Source: Candidatus Saccharimonadota bacterium
GTDB taxonomy: Bacteria; Patescibacteriota; Saccharimonadia; Saccharimonadales; Saccharimonadaceae
Reading direction: 5' to 3'
DNA: 36,873 nt
Assembly: GCA_027493025.1 (NCBI GenBank)
Contig: JAPUDQ010000041.1
Coordinates: 1-36,873, forward strand
Part shown: positions 16,088-23,606 of the stretch, piece by piece
Numbering within the stretch: the stretch's first letter is position 1
Layout of the letters: each line of letters starts with the position of its first letter
Program-made: the position numbers and the translations under genes
Notes under the pieces: generated by a model
What the model saw: the letters and a program-made list of their open reading frames with translations, nothing else
The model's database searches: none
Told to the model about the DNA's origin: nothing

Positions 16088-17452
16088 ATGAAAATACCGA
16101 GATTTAATAGAAGCCTTCATCGCATGGAAAGAAGTGCGCTTGCCTTAGGTAAGGCGGCGGTAAATCGTAAACGTTACAGCCGTTTTTTGCGTGTGTTGGG
16201 GCCAGGCTTAGTAACGGGAGCAGCAGATGATGATCCATCAGGTATCGCAACGTATTCGCAAGCAGGCGCAGCATATGGCCACGGTATGTTATGGGCTTTT
16301 CCAGTCATGTATCCGTTGCTTTTGGCAGTTCAGGAGTCATGCGCCCGAATCGGGGCTATAACCGGCAAAGGTCTCGCCGCTAACCTAAAAGAACATTATA
16401 GTCGACCGATGCTCTACACCGCCGTTGGTCTCGTCGTAGTAGCTAATACCTTAAATATCGGTGCTGATTTGGGGGCGATGGCTGCCACGATGCAGTTATT
16501 TGTTGATGTTCCTTTTCAATGGTTAGCGATAGGGATTGCGGCGTTCATTATTGCTCTTGAGGTTACCGTACCGTATAGATTATATGCGAAGATTTTGAAA
16601 TGGCTCGCGATTACGTTATTTGCCTATCCGATAACGGCATTTGTTATTGGACAGCCTTGGGGCGAGATCTTTAGAGCAACCTTTCTGACGGTTCCGCAAC
16701 TGGATTTTGGTTCCATGTATCTTTTTGTTGGGTTGATTGGAACAACTGTATCACCGTATTTGTTTTTCTGGGATACATCAGAGGTTGTCGAAGAGGAGAT
16801 TGCGAAACGTAACGTGGCAAAAATTGGACGAGATCCTGTTGCGACGAAAAACTTTTTGCGAAAACTTCGAATAGATAATTTTACGGGGATGACGCTTGCG
16901 AGTGTGACGGCGTGGTTTATTGTGATTGTCTGTGGCTCTGTCTTGTTCTCTCATGGGGTAACTAATATAAATACCGCTGCAGATGCGGCAAAAGCACTCG
17001 AGCCATTGGTGCAGCAATTCCCTAATGCCGGATTACTTGCAAAGGTTATCTTTTCAGTAGGAGTCATCGGTTTGGGGCTCTTGGCGGTTCCAGTACTAGC
17101 GGGCTCAGCGTCCTATGCCATATCTGAATCATTTGGTTGGAAAGAAGGATTGTGGCGTAAATTCCGTAAAGCCCTAGGGTTTTACGGGGTTATCATTGCA
17201 GCAACCTTAGTCGGTCTTAGCTTAAACTTTCTTCATATTGATCCGATTAAGGCATTGATTTTTTCAGCGGTCGTGAATGGAGTTTCGGCAGTGCCGCTTC
17301 TCTTTATGATCGCAAAAGTGAGCAACAATAAAGCAGTTATGGGTGAATACCGAAATGGTATATGGTCAAATATCGGAATCTGGTTAGCATTCACGATCAT
17401 GGCTATATCGGTTTCAATACTATTTTATGCCATGGCGACAGGAAAGGCATAA
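16088..17452 (+). CDS. NRAMP-superfamily divalent cation transporter, atypical metal site
   Basis: The 454-residue, eleven-helix-type protein has an N-terminal basic stretch and then GPGLVTGAADDDPSGIATYS. In this segment the canonical DPGN of helix 1 is DPSG. In helix 6 the canonical TVMPH region reads GTTVSPYLFFWD, so the metal-selecting Met is Ser and the His is Tyr. Those changes set it apart from Mn/Fe NRAMPs and point to another ion, such as Mg2+ as in NRAMP-related magnesium transporters (inference). The divergent corA neighbour supports magnesium handling. The stop codon overlaps the ATG of the DUF1622 gene (TAATG), so the two are coupled. Confidence 0.85.
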   Translation: MKIPRFNRSLHRMERSALALGKAAVNRKRYSRFLRVLGPGLVTGAADDDPSGIATYSQAGAAYGHGMLWAFPVMYPLLLAVQESCARIGAITGKGLAANLKEHYSRPMLYTAVGLVVVANTLNIGADLGAMAATMQLFVDVPFQWLAIGIAAFIIALEVTVPYRLYAKILKWLAITLFAYPITAFVIGQPWGEIFRATFLTVPQLDFGSMYLFVGLIGTTVSPYLFFWDTSEVVEEEIAKRNVAKIGRDPVATKNFLRKLRIDNFTGMTLASVTAWFIVIVCGSVLFSHGVTNINTAADAAKALEPLVQQFPNAGLLAKVIFSVGVIGLGLLAVPVLAGSASYAISESFGWKEGLWRKFRKALGFYGVIIAATLVGLSLNFLHIDPIKALIFSAVVNGVSAVPLLFMIAKVSNNKAVMGEYRNGIWSNIGIWLAFTIMAISVSILFYAMATGKA

Positions 17453-17835
17453 TGACCATGGAAGCGATGTATGGCATGGTATTTGATTTACCGTTTATAT
17501 CACAGCTAGCTGCGAGATTTCTAGATTTCATTGGAATTTCTATTATTCTTGTTGGTGTAGTTGGAGCAACAGTCTGGGCATGTATTAAATTTTGCACGAG
17601 TCAACCGACACATGATTTATATAATTCTTATCGATGGAATTTAAGTCGCAGTATTATGATCGGGCTAGAGTTTTTGGTGGCAAGTGATATTGTTCGTTCT
17701 GCCGGTGGTCAGCTGAGTTTTGATGCGGTGATTATCCTGGCTTTAATTGTGTTAGTCCGAGCTTTTTTGGGCATACAATTTCAGATGGAGATCGACGGGC
17801 ATTGGCCCTGGCAACGCCCAAGACATCAAAAATAA
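17452..17835 (+). CDS. DUF1622-family membrane protein
   Basis: The 127-residue protein has three predicted membrane helices (FLDFIGISIILVGVVGATVW, a middle segment around IMIGLEFLVASDIVRS, and VIILALIVLVRAFLGIQFQ). The pattern GLEFLVASDIVRS followed by LIVLVRAFLGIQ is the core of DUF1622. Its function is not established. ATG 17452 shares one base with the stop of the NRAMP-like gene, and GGAAAGG upstream supplies a ribosome site. It may be an accessory subunit of that transporter. Confidence 0.85.
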   Translation: MTMEAMYGMVFDLPFISQLAARFLDFIGISIILVGVVGATVWACIKFCTSQPTHDLYNSYRWNLSRSIMIGLEFLVASDIVRSAGGQLSFDAVIILALIVLVRAFLGIQFQMEIDGHWPWQRPRHQK

Positions 17836-17858
17836 TATTTTTTTCGTCTCTCATAGCC

Positions 17859-17864
17859 TATAAT
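17859..17864 (+). promoter_or_regulatory. -10 box (TATAAT) of the PAP2 gene
   Basis: A consensus TATAAT ends 8 nt before ATG 17873, giving an essentially leaderless transcript. Confidence 0.65.
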
Positions 17865-17872
17865 ACAGATGT

Positions 17873-18358
17873 ATGGATACACTAGTTCGTCTTTTCGCTG
17901 ATGGTTTGTTGGTAATAATCATTGCTATTGCCGGGATGATGGCGATCAAAGGTGTGCAATGGCGTAACTGGCAACAGGTGCTTCCCATGGCGGTCATGGC
18001 AGGACTAACCTCGTTACTAGTAGGAAAACTGCTGAGCCTTATCTATCAGCCGTCGATGACTCGTCCATTTATTGAGCAAGGCGTAGCAGCCGGAGCGGCT
18101 TATATAGATAATCCTGGTTTTCCATCAGACCATGTCTTGCTAGCTGTTGTCGTTGTCTGTGCGGTATATTTCATAACTCCATATAAAAAGATGGCGATCA
18201 TTCTCGGTATTTTTGTCGTTATTATGGCCGTCGCCCGTGTTCTGGCATTGGTTCATACGCCACTAGATATCTTTGGGGGTGTTGTAGCCGGTTTGAGCGG
18301 GGCCATATGGTACCATAAAATGCTAAAGGATAGTACAATCAGTAAGTTGCATAATTAG
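17873..18358 (+). CDS. PAP2-superfamily membrane phosphatase
   Basis: The 161-residue integral membrane protein carries the three PAP2 phosphatase motifs in order: KLLSLIYQPSMTRPF (KxxxxxxRP form), PSDH (PSGH variant) and ARVLALVHTPLDIFGG (SRxxxxxHxxxD form, with Ala for Ser). The catalytic histidines are the one in PSDH and the one in VHTPLD. Short bacterial members of this kind often remove phosphate from undecaprenyl diphosphate (BcrC type) to recycle the cell-wall carrier lipid, a likely but unproven role here. It has its own promoter directly before the ATG. Confidence 0.85.
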   Translation: MDTLVRLFADGLLVIIIAIAGMMAIKGVQWRNWQQVLPMAVMAGLTSLLVGKLLSLIYQPSMTRPFIEQGVAAGAAYIDNPGFPSDHVLLAVVVVCAVYFITPYKKMAIILGIFVVIMAVARVLALVHTPLDIFGGVVAGLSGAIWYHKMLKDSTISKLHN

Positions 18359-18369
18359 CAATAATACTA

Positions 18370-18375
18370 TATAAT
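18370..18375 (+). promoter_or_regulatory. -10 box (TATAAT) before the unknown membrane protein
   Basis: TATAAT ends 10 nt before ATG 18386. A second TATAAT-like string directly abutting the ATG (18379-18384) is too close to be used for this start. Confidence 0.5.
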
Positions 18376-18385
18376 CAGTATAATT

Positions 18386-18856
18386 ATGAATAATCGCTAT
18401 ATTGACTATCAGCCTATTGATCGCTCATCATTGTTTCAGCCATTGATTATAGGATTGGGGGCTGGTATATCGACGTGGCTTTTGACACTTCTTTTAGATC
18501 GTTTTTTGCTTGGACCAGTACTCTGTACGTATTCACCGCAATACTGTGGCTCATCGCTGTTGGTTGCCTTCGTCGTCGCCTCACTCGCTACTCATTTTAT
18601 CGCTCTGGTTGCGTTAGTTAGAACCGGTGCCCTACGGCCTTTGTTAGTAATCTTGGCGGCAGTCGTTAGCGTATGGGGGATGCATGTGTGGTTTACGGGC
18701 ATGCCTTGGTGGCTGGCAACATTATATAGTGGCTTATTGTGTTCTCTCGGTTATATGTATTATGCGTGGATTAACCGGCTTTTATTTTTTCCTGTTGCCC
18801 TCGTATTGACAATCGTTAGTGTGATTGCGACTCGTCTCATTATCGCGTTATTGTAG
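18386..18856 (+). CDS. Polytopic membrane protein, unknown function
   Basis: The 156-residue protein begins MNNRYIDYQPIDRSS and has about five hydrophobic segments, including PLIIGLGAGISTWLLTLLL, SLLVAFVVASLATHFIALVAL and LLVILAAVVSVWGMHVWF. Two cysteines lie in a short loop (VLCTYSPQYCGSS) between the first two helices and could form an external disulfide. No transport or enzymatic motif is recognised. It sits between the PAP2 phosphatase and rmuC, each with its own promoter. Confidence 0.75.
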   Translation: MNNRYIDYQPIDRSSLFQPLIIGLGAGISTWLLTLLLDRFLLGPVLCTYSPQYCGSSLLVAFVVASLATHFIALVALVRTGALRPLLVILAAVVSVWGMHVWFTGMPWWLATLYSGLLCSLGYMYYAWINRLLFFPVALVLTIVSVIATRLIIALL

Positions 18857-18875
18857 TGTTAATAGTTTGATCCAG

Positions 18876-18881
18876 TATACT
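18876..18881 (+). promoter_or_regulatory. -10 box (TATACT) of rmuC
   Basis: TATACT ends exactly 7 nt before ATG 18889, the distance expected if transcription starts at the A of the start codon. Confidence 0.65.
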
Positions 18882-18888
18882 TAGTAGT

Positions 18889-19962
18889 ATGGAAATCATA
18901 ATTAGTATTGTAAGCAGTGCGGTGCTATCTGCGATTGTTGTTGCTTTTATAATCTTACGTTCTCGTCCGAGTTCAGACAGCTCTGTTATGTTGAAGCAAG
19001 ATATTATAGAACTTAGTCGAACTATAGAAAATCTTAAAGAAGGTTTGCAGACAACCGTACATGATCGACTTGAGAAATCACAAACTGCTATGCAAGTTAG
19101 TATGCAAAAACAACTTAGTGAAAGCGCAAAACTGGTTGCAGATGTTTCGAGTCGACTTGCGCGTCTCGATGAAACAAATAAACGGGTGTTTGACGTGACT
19201 ACTGAGCTTAAAACGTTACAGAATGTCTTACAGAATCCAAAACAGCGCGGTGTTTTTGGGGAATATTACCTTGAATCTGTCTTGGAAAATATTTTGCCTC
19301 CTAATAGGTATCAAATGCAATATAAATTTAAAGATGGTGAAACGGTTGATGCGGCGATATTTTTAGAGCGTGACCAGGTGCTGCCAATTGATAGTAAATT
19401 TAGTCTTGAGAATTACAATCGTATTATTGATGAAAATAATCCTGAAACACGGGCTAAACGCATGGTGCTTTTTCGGCAGGATCTGAAAAACCGAATTGAT
19501 GAGACTAGTAAATACATTCGTCCTTCAGAAAATACAATGGATTTTGCTTTCATGTTTATTCCGAGTGAGGCGTTGTACTATGACCTTTTAGTAAATAAAG
19601 TAGGCTCAACCGGTACGAGCTCGCGTGATCTTATCGAATACGCGTTTCGAGACCGGCACGTCATCATTGTCAGCCCGACGAGCTTCATGGCGTATTTGCA
19701 AACCGTCATGCAAGGCCTCAGAAGTTTGCAGATCGAAGAACAAGCAAAGGACATTCAGGTTAGAGTAGGTCAACTAGGGCGTCATATAACGAGCTTTGAT
19801 ACCTATATGCAAAAGCTTGGCTCCAGTCTTAGCACGACAGTAAATCATTTTAATACTGCTCACAAAGAGCTTAATAAAATAGATAAAGACGTAGTACGGA
19901 TTGTTGATACGATGCCGAGCATAGAGCCACTTCTGGTAGATCGTCCTCAAAAAGATGATTAA
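18889..19962 (+). CDS. rmuC: RmuC-family DNA recombination protein
   Basis: The 357-residue protein has an N-terminal membrane anchor (IIISIVSSAVLSAIVVAFIIL) and a coiled coil at about residues 40-110. The RmuC domain follows, with KQRGVFGEYYLESVLENILP, a nuclease-like core (DAAIFLERDQVLPIDSKFSLENY) and FAFMFIPSEALYYDLL. RmuC proteins carry a predicted PD-(D/E)xK-like fold and limit recombination at inverted repeats. The exact biochemistry is unsettled. Order and length are normal. A strong hairpin terminator begins at its stop codon. Confidence 0.93.
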   Translation: MEIIISIVSSAVLSAIVVAFIILRSRPSSDSSVMLKQDIIELSRTIENLKEGLQTTVHDRLEKSQTAMQVSMQKQLSESAKLVADVSSRLARLDETNKRVFDVTTELKTLQNVLQNPKQRGVFGEYYLESVLENILPPNRYQMQYKFKDGETVDAAIFLERDQVLPIDSKFSLENYNRIIDENNPETRAKRMVLFRQDLKNRIDETSKYIRPSENTMDFAFMFIPSEALYYDLLVNKVGSTGTSSRDLIEYAFRDRHVIIVSPTSFMAYLQTVMQGLRSLQIEEQAKDIQVRVGQLGRHITSFDTYMQKLGSSLSTTVNHFNTAHKELNKIDKDVVRIVDTMPSIEPLLVDRPQKDD

Positions 19963-19995
19963 AAATACACCCCCATTGTGGGGGTGTATTTTTAA
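19959..19995. terminator. Bidirectional intrinsic terminator
   Basis: A perfect stem of about 16 bp is formed by 19959-19974 and 19980-19995 with the loop ATTGT. The core ACACCCCC/GGGGGTGT is flanked by A-rich and T-rich arms, so it works in both directions. It separates rmuC (plus) from the convergent aquaporin gene (minus). Confidence 0.92.
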
Positions 19996-20014
19996 TTTTA
20001 TGTACCTAAAGGGT

Positions 20015-20923
20015 TTAGAGTTTACCTTCTTCAGTATTGCGAGCCAGAAGGAGATAGAGTCGACCTCCGAGTGCGGCACCAGCAAGTGTGGCAACAATAA
20101 CTTCAATTGTTAAGCGACTTGGCTGTGCTTTGGCTGTATCGGTGGCCATAGCGTTGTTGCTGCTTGACTCAGATAGGCTAAGGGCAACGGCCGGGTTTAC
20201 GGTTGTACCACTCAGTTTGGTGATGCGTGGGGACTCCTTGGTATTACCAGATTGAGATGAGTTGCTGGCACTGGTTACGGCCTGCTGTAAAAGTCCGCCG
20301 GAAATCAACAGAGCAACAAATAATCCAAGCCCGATGGTCAGAGCTTTATCATTATCTGTTTGTCCGCGATGAGCAGCGGCAGCAATTGCAAACATAAAGA
20401 TGCTCATACCAATAAGCTCGGCCGTGAAAACACGCCAATCCCATTGCATAAAGCTGCTTAGTGAAATATTTACCGGAGAGCTTGCGAACGCATTTATAGC
20501 AAGGATTGCGGCGATTGCACCGACAAACTGCGCCATCCAGTAAAAGAGCATTTTGACCGCGCTGACTTTGCGCATAACAAACAGTCCAAAGGTAACGGCT
20601 GGATTAACGTGTGCTCCTGAAATCGTAAAGAGTGCGGTGACGATAGCGATTAACGCAATACCTGCAAGGAAGGCATTGCCACCGGTGGAGACGACAACGG
20701 ATACCAATAGAAAGGTACCGATCATTTCACCAATGACCTGTGCACCGGAAAGATCATTCGATAGTTGGTATGTTTTTTGACGAGTAACCGGTCGTACGGC
20801 AGCTACGGGCTGAGCGGCTTTTACAACTGTTTTTTTCGTGACGGTGCGCGCTGATTTCGTGGTAGCGGCATTTGCAGGTTTCGCAGTACGCGAACGAGTT
20901 GTTGATTTGGCTTTGGTGGCCAT
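20015..20923 (-). CDS. Aquaporin/MIP-family channel with cationic N-terminal extension
   Basis: The 302-residue protein has about 50 N-terminal residues rich in Lys, Ala, Thr and Arg (MATKAKSTTRSRTAKPANAA and on) before the channel begins at GAQVIGEMIGTFLLVSVVV. The first half motif SGAHVNPAVTFG is standard. The second, SGTTVNPAVALS, lacks the Arg that follows the second NPA in most aquaporins (NPAR) and that forms the selectivity filter. A Ser/Asn-rich stretch of about 25 residues is inserted before the last helix. Membrane topology otherwise fits the family. Water, glycerol or another small solute is possible. Confidence 0.85.
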   Translation of the reverse strand: MATKAKSTTRSRTAKPANAATTKSARTVTKKTVVKAAQPVAAVRPVTRQKTYQLSNDLSGAQVIGEMIGTFLLVSVVVSTGGNAFLAGIALIAIVTALFTISGAHVNPAVTFGLFVMRKVSAVKMLFYWMAQFVGAIAAILAINAFASSPVNISLSSFMQWDWRVFTAELIGMSIFMFAIAAAAHRGQTDNDKALTIGLGLFVALLISGGLLQQAVTSASNSSQSGNTKESPRITKLSGTTVNPAVALSLSESSSNNAMATDTAKAQPSRLTIEVIVATLAGAALGGRLYLLLARNTEEGKL

Positions 20924-20937
20924 GAAACGATACTCCC

Positions 20938-20964
20938 ATTATATAATATATGCTTCTTATTATA
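20938..20964 (-). promoter_or_regulatory. Two candidate -10 boxes of the aquaporin gene
   Basis: On the minus strand a TGA-extended TATAAT lies at 20964-20959 and a second TATAAT at 20943-20938. GGGAG (20937-20933) before ATG 20923 suggests a leadered, ribosome-site start. The divergent promoter at 20979 lies next to it. Confidence 0.5.
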
Positions 20965-20978
20965 TCACAATAAGATGG

Positions 20979-20984
20979 TATACT
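20979..20984 (+). promoter_or_regulatory. -10 box (TATACT) of the small membrane protein-pheS unit
   Basis: TATACT ends 6 nt before ATG 20991, giving a leaderless transcript that probably continues into pheS. Confidence 0.6.
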
Positions 20985-20990
20985 TTTTCT

Positions 20991-21215
20991 ATGGCATTAT
21001 TTGTACGACAAGAAAACTCACGGACCGAACTACAAGAACGATTAGCCACTGAACTACAGGAAAAACTCAAACAAGAACGATCTTCGATTGAATACGAAAA
21101 ACCAGTTAATTCTATCGAACATGATACGAGTGAGTCTCGAAATCTTGGGGCGATTGTGGTGATGATTACGGCAGTCGTCATACTTGGGATTGCGTACCTT
21201 TTATTGTCACGCTAA
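20991..21215 (+). CDS. Small tail-anchored membrane protein
   Basis: The 74-residue protein has a charged, helical N-terminal part with internal similarity (TELQERLATELQEKLKQE) and one C-terminal membrane segment (GAIVVMITAVVILGIAYLLL). It is a typical tail-anchored layout with the N-terminus in the cytoplasm. No family is recognised. The frame is open further upstream, but ATG 20991 sits just behind a -10 box and upstream sequence belongs to the divergent gene. It lies 10 nt before pheS and is probably co-transcribed. Confidence 0.7.
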   Translation: MALFVRQENSRTELQERLATELQEKLKQERSSIEYEKPVNSIEHDTSESRNLGAIVVMITAVVILGIAYLLLSR

Positions 21216-21225
21216 ACTGATACAT

Positions 21226-22263
21226 ATGGATACGATTACGAAAACCCGCCTGGAACTGCTCGCTCGGTTTGAAGTACTTGAAACAAAAGCTGATATTTTA
21301 AAAGCACCTGAACTAAAAAAGCTGTTTGCGGAAATTCCAAAATTACCTGTCGATCAACGTAGTGCCTATGGCAAAGCGGTTAACGAACTTCATCAAGAAC
21401 TACAGCAACTCGTTGAGACAAATAAACAGACGTCCATCGTGCTACCACCTATTGATGTGACGGCACCGTTTGATATAAATTGTCCTGAGCCAAAAATACT
21501 CGCTAGAACGAGTGCTTCAATTCATCCGCTAACGCAAGAAATCGCCATAATTTGCGACATATTTTACCGTATGGGGTTCACAGCGGAAGAGTCACGGGAG
21601 ATAGATGACCAATATCATATGTTTGAATCTTTGAATTTTCCAAAAGGACACCCAGCTCGAGATGATTACGATACCTTTATGACCGTTGAAACTGACGGAG
21701 AGGGTGATCCGTTGACTGCGCCAGCCCATACCAGTACAATGCAAAACCGTATACTCCGCAAATATCGCGATACGTTAATGATTGATGAAGCAATTGCGGC
21801 AATTGTTCCTGACCGAGTTTTTCGCAATGAAGATCTTGATGCGCGACATGAACATACCTTTTATCAAGTCGAGGGTGTCTATGTTGCAAAAAATGTCCAT
21901 GCTGGCATGCTTATCGCAACCTTGCAAACATTTCTTGAAGCGTATTATGGTAAGAAACTTGAGGTCCGCGTTAATCCGTTTTACTTTCCGTTTACCGAAC
22001 CAAGCTTTGAATTTGCACTTTCGTGTCCGTTTTGCGAAGGCGACGAGGCGATATGCAAGGTATGTAGTAGCGAGGGCTGGATTGAGCTGTTAGGTTGCGG
22101 CATGATCCATCCAAATGTTTTGCGTGCGGCAGAGATTGATCCGGAAATATACACGGGCTTTGCTTTTGGCTGCGGCGTTGATAGGCTGGTGATGATGAAG
22201 TATGGTATTGAAGATATTCGTCATCTCGAATCGGCGAAATTGGATTTTTTAAAGCAATTTTAA
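21226..22263 (+). CDS. pheS: Phenylalanine--tRNA ligase alpha subunit
   Basis: The 345-residue class II synthetase subunit has an N-terminal coiled coil. Motif 1 region is HPLTQEIAIICDIFYRMGF, the substrate-region segment is THTSTMQNRIL, motif 2 is YQVEGVYVAKNVHAGML, and motif 3 is GFAFGCGVDRLVMMKYGI. With PheT it charges tRNA-Phe. A CPFC...CKVC pair between motifs 2 and 3, before GWIELLGCGM, looks like an inserted zinc knuckle, which many PheS lack. ATG 21226 is preferred to an upstream TTG inside the previous gene. Its usual partner pheT is about 1.3 kb downstream, separated by another gene. Confidence 0.95.
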   Translation: MDTITKTRLELLARFEVLETKADILKAPELKKLFAEIPKLPVDQRSAYGKAVNELHQELQQLVETNKQTSIVLPPIDVTAPFDINCPEPKILARTSASIHPLTQEIAIICDIFYRMGFTAEESREIDDQYHMFESLNFPKGHPARDDYDTFMTVETDGEGDPLTAPAHTSTMQNRILRKYRDTLMIDEAIAAIVPDRVFRNEDLDARHEHTFYQVEGVYVAKNVHAGMLIATLQTFLEAYYGKKLEVRVNPFYFPFTEPSFEFALSCPFCEGDEAICKVCSSEGWIELLGCGMIHPNVLRAAEIDPEIYTGFAFGCGVDRLVMMKYGIEDIRHLESAKLDFLKQF

Positions 22264-22304
22264 AAATGACGCTCTGTACTATTTAGCAAATCCTTATTAC
22301 GCGG

Positions 22305-22310
22305 TATCAT
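22305..22310 (+). promoter_or_regulatory. -10 box (TATCAT) with -35-like TTAGCA of the beta-helix gene
   Basis: TATCAT ends 7 nt before ATG 22318. TTAGCA lies 16 nt upstream of it, and the same TTAGCA element precedes the tgt -10 box at 17 nt. Confidence 0.55.
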
Positions 22311-22317
22311 AAGTAGT

Positions 22318-23538
22318 ATGGGGCTACATTCACGCCGTTTAACACGCGCAATTACCAAAAAACCAACGGCATTTATCCTTGGTATTACAGAACCAACCCG
22401 GAGTAATACAGGCTGTATAGCTGGTCTCACCCTAACGAATATCACGGGTGATTATTATGCAACCACTCCTGGTGCGGTGATCGAGAAGCTTGATATTAAC
22501 GGACGATTATTAATACGAGCTAATAACATTACCGTACGAAACTGTATTATCCGCGGTGGAGCTGATACAACTATAAATCGGTTTTTAATCGAAATACAAA
22601 GTACGGTTACGGGGACAGTATTAGAATTTTTAACGATCATTCCAGAGTATCCCTCTGTTCACGCATATGGGGTAAAAGGTGCAAACTATACTATTCGGCG
22701 TTGCTTTATCGGTGGTAAGGCCTTGCTGGGGGAGGCAAACTATCTCAAAGATGGACCGGTAGACGCGTTGAATTTTGATATTGCAAATTGTGTAGCCGAA
22801 GGTTGTTGTTTGGAGACTTCTCAGTATCCGGTTGATCCGGTACAGGGAGGAGGGCCTTCGCATAGCGATGGTCTGCAGGTTAGTGGTGGTAGTACGTATC
22901 GGATCATTGGCTGTTCGCTAAACACACAGTCGCAAGGCATCGTACTTACTCCATACGCAAGTCATATAGTTGGAATCGAGGTTATTCAGAACTGGTTTTA
23001 TGGGGCGTTTACGCAATTTTCTTCCTGGCCTCGTTGGGATGAGGGTGGTCCGGGAATACCGTTATTAACGATTGTTGGCAATCGTTTTCGTGCAAAAGGA
23101 CCAAATCCGACTGATGTTCAGCACAATATATTACTGACACCCGAATCCAATATTGGTGCAGATATACGTGATAATGTATTGTTGGATGGTGTTACTCCTA
23201 CGCCTGTTACTATCGCAGCAAACAATCAAGGTACGTTGCCTACGGCCGTGACAACTCCGGTTGCAAATGCGGGACCTGATCAAATTGTGCCCGGTAATCG
23301 TCGAGTTGTACTGATGGTTCGTGGACAAACTGATACGGGTATACCGCAGCGTTGGCGATGGGAGCGAGCTGACGGCGGGTCAGCTATTGCACTGACACGA
23401 TCTGGCTACGCTGATTATTATGTCGCGCCTGATGTGTCTGTGAGTGAAACGGTGACTTGGCGGCTTATTACAACTACAACAGGAGGTGTTGACTCGACTC
23501 CAGATACGTGTGTGATTACGCATACGCCACGTATTTAA
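22318..23538 (+). CDS. Right-handed parallel beta-helix protein with PKD/Ig-like tail
   Basis: The 406-residue protein shows repeating short strands of a pectate-lyase-like beta-helix from about 45 to 300 (ITVRNCIIRGG, YTIRRCFIGG, YRIIGCSLNT, VIQNWFYG, TIVGNRFRAKG). A conserved-looking SHSDGLQ sits mid-helix. After a proline/threonine linker a PKD/Ig-like domain begins at PVANAGPDQIVPG. There is no clear signal peptide or membrane anchor, so export is uncertain. Such folds bind or cut polysaccharides or form phage-like spikes. No catalytic residues can be fixed. It has its own promoter and splits pheS from pheT. Confidence 0.75.
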   Translation: MGLHSRRLTRAITKKPTAFILGITEPTRSNTGCIAGLTLTNITGDYYATTPGAVIEKLDINGRLLIRANNITVRNCIIRGGADTTINRFLIEIQSTVTGTVLEFLTIIPEYPSVHAYGVKGANYTIRRCFIGGKALLGEANYLKDGPVDALNFDIANCVAEGCCLETSQYPVDPVQGGGPSHSDGLQVSGGSTYRIIGCSLNTQSQGIVLTPYASHIVGIEVIQNWFYGAFTQFSSWPRWDEGGPGIPLLTIVGNRFRAKGPNPTDVQHNILLTPESNIGADIRDNVLLDGVTPTPVTIAANNQGTLPTAVTTPVANAGPDQIVPGNRRVVLMVRGQTDTGIPQRWRWERADGGSAIALTRSGYADYYVAPDVSVSETVTWRLITTTTGGVDSTPDTCVITHTPRI

Positions 23539-23591
23539 GTTGCTCAGAGATATAGCCATATATTCCGTTTCCTATCAGGTAATGAATCCCG

Positions 23592-23597
23592 TATAAT
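23592..23597 (+). promoter_or_regulatory. -10 box (TATAAT) of pheT
   Basis: TATAAT ends 9 nt before ATG 23607. pheT is therefore transcribed independently of pheS. Confidence 0.65.
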
Positions 23598-23606
23598 AAA
23601 GAACAT

